From Acidimicrobiaceae bacterium (GTDB lineage Bacteria; Actinomycetota; Acidimicrobiia; Acidimicrobiales; Aldehydirespiratoraceae), in the NCBI GenBank assembly GCA_016845585.1, contig JAERSO010000132.1, positions 51,324-115,323 on the forward strand: 64,000 nucleotides of DNA, read 5' to 3'. Position 1 is the stretch's first letter. Every line of letters begins with the position of its first letter. Positions 8,850-16,459 of this stretch are shown one piece after another. Made by a program: the position numbers and the translations under genes. The notes under the pieces are model-generated. The model searched no databases, was not told the origin of the DNA, and saw nothing but the letters and a program-made list of their open reading frames with translations.

Positions 8850-9112
8850 TCAATGGCTGGTGAGATATGCGGTCGTGAGGCGTTGCTGGTTTGGCTGGGT
8901 GAACTGGGACCCAGGGGTTCTGGCTCACCGAACGCGATGTATTCGGCAACGACCACCATGTGTGCGCGCTCAGCACGATGGGAGCTCGACGCGACGGTGC
9001 AGACGTCCAGACTGGCGTCGTGAGTGTGTTCGAGTACCGCGACGGCGTACAGCTCGAACGCTGGTTGTACCCCGACGATCTCGAGGTGTTCGAGCAGATC
9101 TTCGGCCGATGA
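8815..9112 (+). pseudogene. Frameshifted SnoaL/NTF2-like remnant
   Basis: Frame 3 from about 8815 reads DVIWHVPGEHSMAGEICGREALLVWLGEL, a typical SnoaL-like core. Near 8920 the homology moves to another frame, reading LTERDVFGNDHHVCALSTMG, then GVVSVFEYRDGVQLERWLYPDD and ending at TGA 9110-9112. The shift of one base and the absence of a start or of the first helices mean this is a fragment. It abuts and partly overlaps the EAL gene's start on the other strand. Confidence 0.6.
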
Positions 9113-9217
9113 TTTGCCGAGGCGAGCGCGCATCGATCCGCTGGGTTCGTGGATGGCAACATGACTGGCACCGGAGCAACCCAGGGGCTGGTGTACGAGC
9201 ATCGTCGGCCTATCAAG

Positions 9218-10054
9218 ATGGAGAACGACGTGGATGAGCAGCTGGAGTCGGATTTGGTGTTCGCGGGGTCGGTGCCGGAGCTGTACGACCGGTTGCTGGT
9301 GCCGTTGACCTTCGAGGCCTATGCCGATGACCTCGTCACACGGCTCGATGGGTTCGGGGTGTCGTCGGTGTTGGAGGTTGCGGCCGGAAGTGGTGTGGTC
9401 ACTCGGGCGATGGCCGCAGGGTTGCCGGAGTCGGTGGCGTTGACGGCCACTGATCTGAATCAGCCGATGATCGATCACGCGATCTCGGTCGGCACGGCCC
9501 GGCCGGTGACCTGGCGGGCCGCTGATGTCTTGGAGCTGCCGTTTGGGGACGAGTCCTTTGATGCGGTGGTGTGCCAATTCGGGGTGATGTTCTTCCCGGA
9601 CCGGGCCGCGGCGTTTGCCGAGGTGGCCCGCGTGCTGAGACCCGGAGGTGTGTTCGTGTTCAATGTGTGGGACCGCATCGAGGACAACGAGTTCGCCGAC
9701 GAGGTGACCCAGGCGGTGGCCGGCCTGTGGCCTGACGATCCGCCGGCGTTCCTGGCCCGCACTCCGCATGGTTACTACGACGAGACCGACATCCAGAGCG
9801 ACGTCGGCGCAGGTGGGTTCTCGACACCTGCCGGTTTCGAGGCTCTGGAGGTTCGGAGCCGGGCGGCCTCGTGTGAAATCCCGGCGGTGGCCTATTGCCA
9901 GGGCACCCCGCTGCGCAACGAGATCGAGGCCAGGGACCCGGCCCGGCTGGCCGAGGCCACCGAGGTCGCGACCGCCGCGATCCGGGACCGCTTTGGTACT
10001 ACTGACCTCGATAGCAAGATCCGCGGCTACGTCGTCACCGCCACCAAGCCCTGA
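9218..10054 (+). CDS. Class I SAM-dependent methyltransferase (UbiE/Methyltransf_11 type)
   Basis: About 278 residues. Motif I is VLEVAAGSGVVTRAMA, post-I TATDLNQPMID, then LPFGDESFDAVVCQFGVMFFPD and VARVLRPGGVFVFNVWD, the canonical Methyltransf_11 order. ATG 9218 is the likely start; GTG 9230, four codons later, has a better placed GGAG and is the alternative. The frame is also open further upstream to 9149, but that segment does not look conserved. Substrate unknown; the following genes are on the opposite strand. Confidence 0.82.
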   Translation: MENDVDEQLESDLVFAGSVPELYDRLLVPLTFEAYADDLVTRLDGFGVSSVLEVAAGSGVVTRAMAAGLPESVALTATDLNQPMIDHAISVGTARPVTWRAADVLELPFGDESFDAVVCQFGVMFFPDRAAAFAEVARVLRPGGVFVFNVWDRIEDNEFADEVTQAVAGLWPDDPPAFLARTPHGYYDETDIQSDVGAGGFSTPAGFEALEVRSRAASCEIPAVAYCQGTPLRNEIEARDPARLAEATEVATAAIRDRFGTTDLDSKIRGYVVTATKP

Positions 10055-10070
10055 CCAGACCCGATACGGC

Positions 10071-10610
10071 TCAACTCTGAGGTTCGGTGGTCTGACCTGG
10101 GTAGGCGGCGCCGTCGTCTTGGTCGGTGGCTGCGGCCGAGGCGTGGCGGTGCAGCCACAGCCAACGGCCGTTGTGGCGGTGCAGGCTCACGGTCCACCTG
10201 ATCGGAACGGCCAAGGGTTCGCCCTCTACATGCAGATGGATCGTCAATGACGCGGCGACCGTCGCCGTGTCAGCTCGCCGCGTGACATGACGCCAATGCC
10301 ACTCAAATCGATCGGCGGCCGCTTCCGCGAAGTTCCGTTCGAACAGACCCCGGATCTGGCTTCGCCCGACGCACAACTCGTCGGCACCGGTGCCGATCAC
10401 CGAGATGTCATCACCGACATCGAACAGCGCCATCAGCCCTTCGATGTCTTTGGCGCAGTACGCGCCCGCGTACCCCTCGAGCGTGGCCAACACCTCGCGA
10501 GGACGGAGCGGGTCTACGAGCGGCCTCGATGCCGACGTCTGGCCCAGCTGGCGCGTCACATCCGAAGGAGATCCGAACAATGTCGACGTACCTGAGTCGT
10601 TTCCGAGCAC
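10071..10610 (-). CDS. SnoaL-like / DUF4440-type NTF2-fold protein
   Basis: The conserved part, from REVLATLEGYAGAYCAKDIEGLMALFD through ISVIGTGADELCVGRSQIRGLFERNF to PIRWTVSLHRHNGRWLWLHRHAS, is an NTF2-fold domain of the SnoaL-like/ketosteroid-isomerase group. The start is uncertain: GTG 10610 gives 179 residues, while a GTG at 10559 removes an unconserved leader. No catalytic assignment is possible. It sits between a forward methyltransferase and the RidA gene, about 50 bases from the latter and on the same strand. Confidence 0.7.
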   Translation of the reverse strand: MLGNDSGTSTLFGSPSDVTRQLGQTSASRPLVDPLRPREVLATLEGYAGAYCAKDIEGLMALFDVGDDISVIGTGADELCVGRSQIRGLFERNFAEAAADRFEWHWRHVTRRADTATVAASLTIHLHVEGEPLAVPIRWTVSLHRHNGRWLWLHRHASAAATDQDDGAAYPGQTTEPQS

Positions 10611-10660
10611 TGACTATCAACCTTCGGCGAGATCGCGGAGCTTCGGCAGCAACCAGTGCC

Positions 10661-11083
10661 TCAGCGCTCCGAGGTGGAGGTCTGCCAGCTTGGGTCATCG
10701 CCGATCACCGCGTCGGCCTCGACCTCGATGAGCCACTCCGGGTTCACAAACGATGCGACCTGCATGATCGTGTCGACGGGCTTGACGTGACCGACGAATT
10801 CCTTGCGAACCGCAGCAGCCTCCCGGAAGTCGGTGAGGTCAGTGAAAAACATGCGAGTCCGCACGACGTCGTCGAGTGACGCGCCAGCCGCCTGCAGGGC
10901 ATGAGCGACGATCTCGAAGCATCGCCGCGCTTGAGCGGCAACATCGCCGACGCCGACAGTGTTGCCCTCAGCATCAAGCGGCGCGGTGCCGCCCACGACG
11001 ACCATCGGGCCGACGCGCACAGCACGCGAGAAGCCGATGAGCTCTTCGAACTCGGTTCCCAGTAGGACGTTGTGGCGCTCCAT
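10661..11083 (-). CDS. RidA/YjgF family protein
   Basis: 140 residues with the full RidA fold: GFSRAVRVGPMVVVGGTAP, QARRCFEIVAHALQAAGASLDDVVRTRMFFTD, and the C-terminal ASFVNPEWLIEVEADAV. The Arg in VVRTRMF and the Glu in IEVEADA are at the positions used by RidA enamine/imine deaminases, so 2-iminoacid hydrolysis is plausible. ATG 11083 has a good GGAGAAG site; the open frame to 11185 is not needed. The 160 bases upstream to the recombinase remnant show no further gene. Confidence 0.85.
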   Translation of the reverse strand: MERHNVLLGTEFEELIGFSRAVRVGPMVVVGGTAPLDAEGNTVGVGDVAAQARRCFEIVAHALQAAGASLDDVVRTRMFFTDLTDFREAAAVRKEFVGHVKPVDTIMQVASFVNPEWLIEVEADAVIGDDPSWQTSTSER

Positions 11084-11243
11084 CTCTTCTCCAGTTGCGG
11101 TTCGCCGATCGAAGAGTCGATGGTAGGTCGACACCGCATCGCTCGCCCCACTATCGAAAGGGACCCAGCGAGCTTCACCCGGCATGGTGGCAGAGCTGAA
11201 GATCGAGTGACCTCACACGATGACGAGGGACCACATGCTCGAA

Positions 11244-12207
11244 CTAGTCCCCGAGCGCATCCCCAAGGATCTCGGCCAGTGCCTCGTCGGCTGCTCCAAC
11301 CGCGTGGGCGTAGAACCGAAGTGTCATCGCGGGATCGGCATGGCCGAGGCGGTTCGCCACCGTCCTCACGTCCTGACCTGACGCGATTGCCTCCGTCGCC
11401 GACCAGTGTCGAAGGTCGTGGAGGCGCCAACGCGAGTCGATACCAGCAAGCTCTCGGGACCGGCGCCACCACCAGCCGATCCGGTCCGGGTTCGGCGGGT
11501 CGGCGTCGGGCGTGAACAGCCACGTCGTCACCTCGCCGTACTTGGCTCCTGCTTCCTCGACCATGGCCAGCAGCGCGGGGCTCAGTGTGACGACTCGACG
11601 ACTGCCGGTCTTGGTCGGCTTGAGCCGAGGCGCTCGCACACCGCCGGCATCGGTCGACACGATGATCTGACCGTCGACCACGACCTTGTCGCCGACGAAC
11701 TTGTCCCAACGAAGCGCCGCCAGCTCGCTTCGGCGAGCGCCCATCTCCGCTCCAAGGCGGAAGGCGAGCGGGGCAAGCTCGTGAACCTCAGCAGCTGCCG
11801 TGATTGCGGATGGCGCCCTCCCCCACTCCGGTTTTGCGCAGACGAGCAACCCAGCGGTCGACACCGGAAACGCCGATGGACGCAACCGACATGTTGCCGA
11901 TCGGGTCGCTGGCCACCTGCGCCGCACGGCTGGTTTGATCGCGAATGGTGAGGTCGGCCCAGCCCGGTGTCTTGATGTCGACCCACTCCTCGAGCAGCTG
12001 GCGCAGCTTGCGACCGCCCGCATTGCGGGCCGGCTTCACGGTCAGCTCGGCAGCCACGAGTTTGGTGTCCTTCTTGGTGCCGTAGACGGTGCGTGACACC
12101 TGGATCGACTTCCCGTCGACGTCCTTGCCCGTGTAGCCGCGCACTTCCCAGACTCCGGGTCGCCGCTGTCGGATGGTCGCCGTGGCCCTCGGCCGTAGCG
12201 CGTTCAT
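11244..12207 (-). pseudogene. Broken tyrosine recombinase (integrase) with internal deletion
   Basis: The 5' part (12207 to about 11800) encodes the N-terminal arm domain and the start of the core-binding domain, ending GVGEGAIRN. The 3' part, in another frame from about 11805 to 11244, begins directly at ITAAAEVHELAPLAF and carries the catalytic domain: GARRSELAAL (Arg), LKPTKTGSRR (Lys), HDLRHWSAT (His-x-x-Arg), GHADPAMTLRFYAH (His and nucleophilic Tyr). In intact integrases of this type roughly 40 residues lie between these two points, so a deletion that also shifts frame has removed them. The catalytic set survives but no continuous protein can be made. No other element genes are near. 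Confidence 0.75.
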
Positions 12208-12216
12208 GCCTACCCC

Positions 12217-12239
12217 GGGTAGGGATGAGGGTAGGGATG
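12217..12239. repeat. Two tandem GGGTAGGGATG repeats upstream of the integrase remnant
   Basis: GGGTAGGGATG occurs at 12217-12227 and 12229-12239, a 12-base period, starting ten bases upstream of the recombinase ATG. Tandem short repeats here could be arm-type binding sites of the recombinase or its directionality factor; this is inference. Confidence 0.5.
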
Positions 12240-12245
12240 GATCAG

Positions 12246-12293
12246 TTATCCACAGGAAGTGACCGCTGGTTACCCGTGGTCACCGCTGTGACC
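12246..12293. promoter_or_regulatory. DnaA-box match and four spaced GGTNACC/GTGACC half-sites
   Basis: TTATCCACA at 12246-12254 is a perfect match to the DnaA-box consensus. It is followed by GTGACC (12259-12264), GGTTACC (12268-12274), GGTCACC (12278-12284) and GTGACC (12288-12293), separated by three-base spacers. The last two form an inverted repeat. No gene overlaps. The layout suggests a protein-binding array belonging to the lost element or an operator; a single DnaA box alone is not evidence of an origin. Confidence 0.4.
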
Positions 12294-12319
12294 GAAAGTG
12301 CCACAATCCCTTTGTTTGC

Positions 12320-13534
12320 TCACTCAATTCGTAGCCCCGAGATGGCCCGGCTGATCACGAGCTGCTGGATCTGCTCGGTGCCTTCGAAGATGTCGTGGAT
12401 CTTGGCGTCACGGTGCCAGCGTTCGACGGGGTACTCGCGGGTGTAGCCGTAGCCGCCGAGGATCTGGATCGCTCGCTCGGTGACCCAGGTGGCGGTGCGA
12501 CCGGCCTTGAGCTTCGCCATCGAGCCTTCGGCGTTCTTGAACGCACGCTGCTTGCCGAGCCACGCGGCCCGCCAGATGAGCGCGCGGCTGGCCTCCACCT
12601 CGGTGGCCATGTCGGCGAGCATGAAGGCGATGCCCTGGTTCATGATGATCGGCTTGCCGAACGCGTGACGCTCCTTGGCGTACTCGGTGGAGTACTCGAC
12701 GGCGGCGCGGGCGATACCGATCGCTTGGGCGCCGACCGCGGGACGGGTTGCCTCGAAGGTCTGCATGGCCGCCTGAGCGTTGCCTGACTTGCCTTCGCGG
12801 ACACGGGCGAGGCGCTCGTCGAGCTTCTCCTTGCCGCCGAGCAGGCAATGGCCCGGGACACGCACGTCGTCGAGCACGACCTCGGCCGTGTGCGACGCCC
12901 GAATGCCGTGCTTCTTGTACTTCTGACCCTGGCTGAGACCCGGCGTGTTCGGGGGTACGACGAACGAGGCGTGACCCTTCGAGCCGAGCTCAGGATCGAC
13001 CACGGCGACGACGACATGGACGTTGGCGATGCCGCCGTTGGTGATCCATGCCTTGGTGCCGTTCAGGACCCACTCGTCCTTGGCTTCGTCGTAGACGGCA
13101 CGCGAGCGGTAGCCGTTGACGTCGGAACCGGCGTCGGGCTCCGACGCACAGAAGGCACCGACCTTCACGTCGTCGGCGGTGCCGTAGCACTGGGGTACCC
13201 ACTCGAACAGCTGTTCCTGGGTGGCGGAGGCGGCGATACCCGCGGCAGCGAGTCCGGAGCCCATGAGCGCCATGCCGATGCCGGCGTCGCCCCAGAAGAT
13301 CTCTTCGATCGCCATCACGGTCGAGATTCCGGTGGGGTCGTTCATCATGACCTCGGCCATGAACTCCCACCCGTAGAGCCCGATCTCGGCAGCCTGCTGC
13401 ACGACCGGCCAAGGGAACTCTTCCTTCTCGTCCCACTCCTCGGCATTGGGCCTGATCACGTCGACCGCGAACTCATGGATCCACTTCTGGAGCGCTTGCT
13501 GATCTTCGTTGAGCGCCATCGAGAAGTCAGGCAT
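12320..13534 (-). CDS. Acyl-CoA dehydrogenase
   Basis: 404 residues, the normal length for this flavoenzyme family, which performs alpha,beta-dehydrogenation of acyl-CoA with FAD. Visible signatures are CASEPDAGSD and NGTKAWITNGGIA in the middle domain, KHGIRASHTAEVVLDDVRVP, and the C-terminal ILGGYGYTREYPVERWHRDAKIHDIFEGTEQIQ; the Glu in FEGT is at the catalytic-base position of medium/short-chain enzymes. ATG 13534 follows an AAGGGAT ribosome site. A palindromic operator lies 54-73 bases upstream. Likely role: fatty or branched-chain acid oxidation. Confidence 0.92.
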   Translation of the reverse strand: MPDFSMALNEDQQALQKWIHEFAVDVIRPNAEEWDEKEEFPWPVVQQAAEIGLYGWEFMAEVMMNDPTGISTVMAIEEIFWGDAGIGMALMGSGLAAAGIAASATQEQLFEWVPQCYGTADDVKVGAFCASEPDAGSDVNGYRSRAVYDEAKDEWVLNGTKAWITNGGIANVHVVVAVVDPELGSKGHASFVVPPNTPGLSQGQKYKKHGIRASHTAEVVLDDVRVPGHCLLGGKEKLDERLARVREGKSGNAQAAMQTFEATRPAVGAQAIGIARAAVEYSTEYAKERHAFGKPIIMNQGIAFMLADMATEVEASRALIWRAAWLGKQRAFKNAEGSMAKLKAGRTATWVTERAIQILGGYGYTREYPVERWHRDAKIHDIFEGTEQIQQLVISRAISGLRIE

Positions 13535-13587
13535 TTGAGGATCCCTTCGGGTTCGAGTTACACCACGAGTCGGTAGATCGTGGCGGA

Positions 13588-13607
13588 ATGTTACCGTTGA
13601 GTAACAT
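13588..13607. promoter_or_regulatory. 20-bp palindromic operator upstream of acyl-CoA dehydrogenase
   Basis: ATGTTAC (13588-13594) and GTAACAT (13601-13607) are perfect inverted arms with a six-base spacer. Size and position resemble operators of TetR-family regulators that control fatty-acid degradation genes in actinobacteria. It sits between the divergent dehydrogenase (13534) and GGDEF gene (13716), so it could act on either. Confidence 0.55.
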
Positions 13608-13715
13608 ACATGCCGTTCAGACCTCTCCCCACCATCGGCCCGGATTGTTCGCGTTGGAGGATGGCCAGGACCATGGACCCTCAGTTCTTGGGCCTTTTGA
13701 TCGATAGAAGAGGAG

Positions 13716-14948
13716 ATGTCTGAACGAGATACACCGACACGGCGCCTGACGATGATTGGCGTGCTCGCGGCGATCGTCGTGGGGGCGGGATCAGCCGCCA
13801 CCGGTGCCGCGCCCGAGGCATTCGACATGACGTTGCGGGTGGCGATCCCGGCTCTGCTCGCCGGACTCGCGGCCCCACTTCTCGCCCAGCACTTCCTGGG
13901 CCGGCGAGTCGACGACGCCCGACGCAACGCCAACGAGCGGATCGCGGAGCCGAAGCGAGCCCTTCACGAAGAGCGCACCGAACGTCAGATGTTGCGCGAG
14001 CTCGACCGAGCACTCGATCAGGTCATGAACGAACGCGATGCCATCGAGGTCCTCCGAGAATCCTTCGCCAAGAACTTCGGCAAGCGCCCGCTCGAGCTCC
14101 ACCTCGTCGACTCGGTCGATCCGGTACTCGCCCTCGCCGTCGCCACCGGCACGCACGAGCCCGTTGCCGCCGACCGCAGCTCGCCGTGGGATTCGCTCGC
14201 CGCCCGCACGAACGCAACCCTGACCTACGAGACGACCGACCGGCTCGACGTCTGTGGTCATCTCCAATCTCGTCTCCCTCAGCCCATGTCGGCGATCGCG
14301 GTTCCGCTCAACGCCACATCACAACTCCTCGGCGTGCTCTACCACTTCCGCCCACCGGGCCAGCTGATCGATCCCCGGCTCGTCGCCCACCTCGAAGACA
14401 TCGCTGGCGTCATCGCCGCTCGAATCGCTGTCATCCGCACGGCAACGGGGACCAGCAAGTCCGACGCCATCGACCGTCTCACCGGTCTGCCCGACCGTGG
14501 CGCGATGCAGGAACGGGTCTTGCGGCTCCTCAAGGGGCGGCAGTCGTTCACGGTGGCGGTTGCCGACATCGATGGCTTCAGTCGGCTCAACGACACCCAC
14601 GGCCGCGAGGCCGGGGACGCCAGCCTCCAGCTGCTGTCGCGGGTGGCGCGACGCACGATCCGACCCGAGGATGTCGTCGGTCGGATCGGCGGCGATGAAC
14701 TGCTCTTCATTCTCCCGCGCACGACGCCGAGCGACGCGACCCGAGCGTTCGAACGTCTGCGGGAGGAGCTGGTGCTGGCCCAGTCGATGGACGAAACCGA
14801 ACCGTTCACGCTGTCGATCGGCGTGATCGGTTCCTCGTCCGGCGGCACGATCGAGGAGATCCTGCACCGAGCCGCCGGCGCACTGAATCACGCCAAGAAC
14901 CAGGGCGGCAACCGGGTGATCGTCGCCCAGGCGACGACGACGACCTGA
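13716..14948 (+). CDS. Membrane-anchored GGDEF-domain protein (diguanylate cyclase-like)
   Basis: 410 residues. Two hydrophobic segments at about 12-31 and 41-60 anchor it in the membrane, an arginine/glutamate-rich likely coiled coil covers about 65-105, a GAF-like sensor region spans about 105-250, and a GGDEF domain fills the C-terminus (DRLTGLPDRGAM, VADIDGFSRLNDTHGREAGD). The active-site loop is GGDEL (residues 325-329) instead of GGDEF; the metal-binding Asp in ADIDGF is kept, so activity is possible. No I-site RxxD is evident five residues before the loop. Product would be cyclic di-GMP. Confidence 0.88.
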   Translation: MSERDTPTRRLTMIGVLAAIVVGAGSAATGAAPEAFDMTLRVAIPALLAGLAAPLLAQHFLGRRVDDARRNANERIAEPKRALHEERTERQMLRELDRALDQVMNERDAIEVLRESFAKNFGKRPLELHLVDSVDPVLALAVATGTHEPVAADRSSPWDSLAARTNATLTYETTDRLDVCGHLQSRLPQPMSAIAVPLNATSQLLGVLYHFRPPGQLIDPRLVAHLEDIAGVIAARIAVIRTATGTSKSDAIDRLTGLPDRGAMQERVLRLLKGRQSFTVAVADIDGFSRLNDTHGREAGDASLQLLSRVARRTIRPEDVVGRIGGDELLFILPRTTPSDATRAFERLREELVLAQSMDETEPFTLSIGVIGSSSGGTIEEILHRAAGALNHAKNQGGNRVIVAQATTTT

Positions 14949-14993
14949 CGTTCGACCCTGCAGGCTCCTCACCCCATCGGCCAGGCTGGGGGC

Positions 14994-16394
14994 ATGACGA
15001 CATCACGACCGAGCCTCCGATTCCTCGGTGCGACGCGCACTGTGACCGGGAGCCGTTTCCTCGTCGAGACCGGTGATAGCCGGGTCCTCGTGGACTGCGG
15101 CCTCTTCCAGGGACTACGCGAACTCCGGCGACGCAACTGGGCGGAGTTCCCGATCCCTCCGGAGTCGATCGATGCCGTGGTGCTGAGCCATGCCCACATC
15201 GACCATTCCGGCTACCTTCCCGCCCTCGTCCGTCAGGGGTTTCGGGGCCCCGTGTACTGCTCGCCCGACACGGCGGCCTTGAGCAAGATCCTGCTCACCG
15301 ACTCCGCTCATCTCCAGGAGGAGGAAGCTCGGTACGCGAACAAGAAGGGCTACAGCAAGCACTCCCCCGCGCTTCCGCTCTACACCGATGCGGATGCGCA
15401 GGACGCGATCGAGCTCCTGGCACCGCAGCCCTTCGACACGACGTTCCCGCTCGCCCCCGGCATCGAGGGCCACCTCCGTTGGGCCGGCCACATCCTGGGT
15501 AGCGCGTCGATCGCTCTCGATGTCGACGGCCGCAACGGCGGGCGTCGGGCCTTCTTCAGCGGTGATGTCGGCCGTCCCGAGCATCCGATCCTCGAGCCAC
15601 CATCCCCACCGCCGGACGCTGACGTGATGCTCATCGAGTCGACGTACGGCGACCGTCGCCATGCCACTGATGACGACGACCTCGAGGAGCTGGCCCAGGT
15701 CATCTCGACCACGGCAAAGCGCGGCGGCATGGTGCTCATCCCCGCGTTCGCCGTCGACCGGACCGAGGTCGTGCTCGACGCGCTGCATCGCCTCGAGGAG
15801 TCCGGCCGAATCCCCGAGCTGCCGATCTATGTCGACAGTCCCATGGCCCTGGACGTGCTCGGGCTCTACCGCCGCGCCCTCGGCAACGGTCACGCCGGGG
15901 TCCGCGCAGAGGTTGCGGCTCGAGACCCATTCGACACCTCGAGGGTCACGGAGTGCCGCTCGGTGCAGGATTCGATGTCGCTCGCATCGCTGTCCTACCC
16001 GTCGATCATCATCTCTGCCTCGGGGATGGCGACAGGGGGCCGAGTACTCCACCACCTCCGACGACTGCTCCCCGACCCGCTCAACGCGGTGATCCTCTCC
16101 GGCTTCCAGGTCGACGGCACTCGGGGTCGCCGACTCGCCGACGGTGAACGCACGGTGAAGATGTTCGGCTCCTATGTCCCTGTGCGAGCCGAGGTCCATC
16201 AGCTCGAGAGCTTCTCCGTGCACGCCGATCTCCCGGAACTGTGCGACTGGCTCGCACTCGCACCGGGCGAACCGGACCTGTGCTACCTCATCCACGGTTC
16301 GGAGAGGGCGAGCAACGCGATGCGCGACGCCGTGGACGAACGATTCGGCTGGACCGCCGTCGTCCCCCGTCCCATGGAGCGCGTGCTTCTCTGA
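14994..16394 (+). CDS. Beta-CASP metallo-beta-lactamase-fold hydrolase (RNase/CPSF-like)
   Basis: 466 residues with the two halves of a beta-CASP enzyme. The metallo-beta-lactamase part has LSHAHIDHSG (HxHxDH at 66-71), GHILGSASIAL and FSGDVGRPEHPIL; the beta-CASP part has IESTYGDR, PAFAVDRTEVVLDAL, YVDSPMALD, IIISASGMATGGR and the final HADLPELCDWLA metal-ligand region. Close relatives are YSH1/CPSF73-like bacterial ribonucleases. Probable role: RNA cleavage. Upstream of PEP synthase by 65 bases on the same strand. Confidence 0.88.
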   Translation: MTTSRPSLRFLGATRTVTGSRFLVETGDSRVLVDCGLFQGLRELRRRNWAEFPIPPESIDAVVLSHAHIDHSGYLPALVRQGFRGPVYCSPDTAALSKILLTDSAHLQEEEARYANKKGYSKHSPALPLYTDADAQDAIELLAPQPFDTTFPLAPGIEGHLRWAGHILGSASIALDVDGRNGGRRAFFSGDVGRPEHPILEPPSPPPDADVMLIESTYGDRRHATDDDDLEELAQVISTTAKRGGMVLIPAFAVDRTEVVLDALHRLEESGRIPELPIYVDSPMALDVLGLYRRALGNGHAGVRAEVAARDPFDTSRVTECRSVQDSMSLASLSYPSIIISASGMATGGRVLHHLRRLLPDPLNAVILSGFQVDGTRGRRLADGERTVKMFGSYVPVRAEVHQLESFSVHADLPELCDWLALAPGEPDLCYLIHGSERASNAMRDAVDERFGWTAVVPRPMERVLL

Positions 16395-16459
16395 GTTGGA
16401 GCGGACGAAATGGACCTTGGCCCCTTCGGAGTCGAGCCGTCACGGCGCACGCTGGAGGT

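Noticed and set aside
12246..12254. DnaA box as a sign of a replication origin
   Set aside because: A single box without an AT-rich unwinding region, box cluster or replication gene is not an origin.
15114..16295. 393-codon minus-strand open frame
   Set aside because: Antisense of the beta-CASP hydrolase gene.
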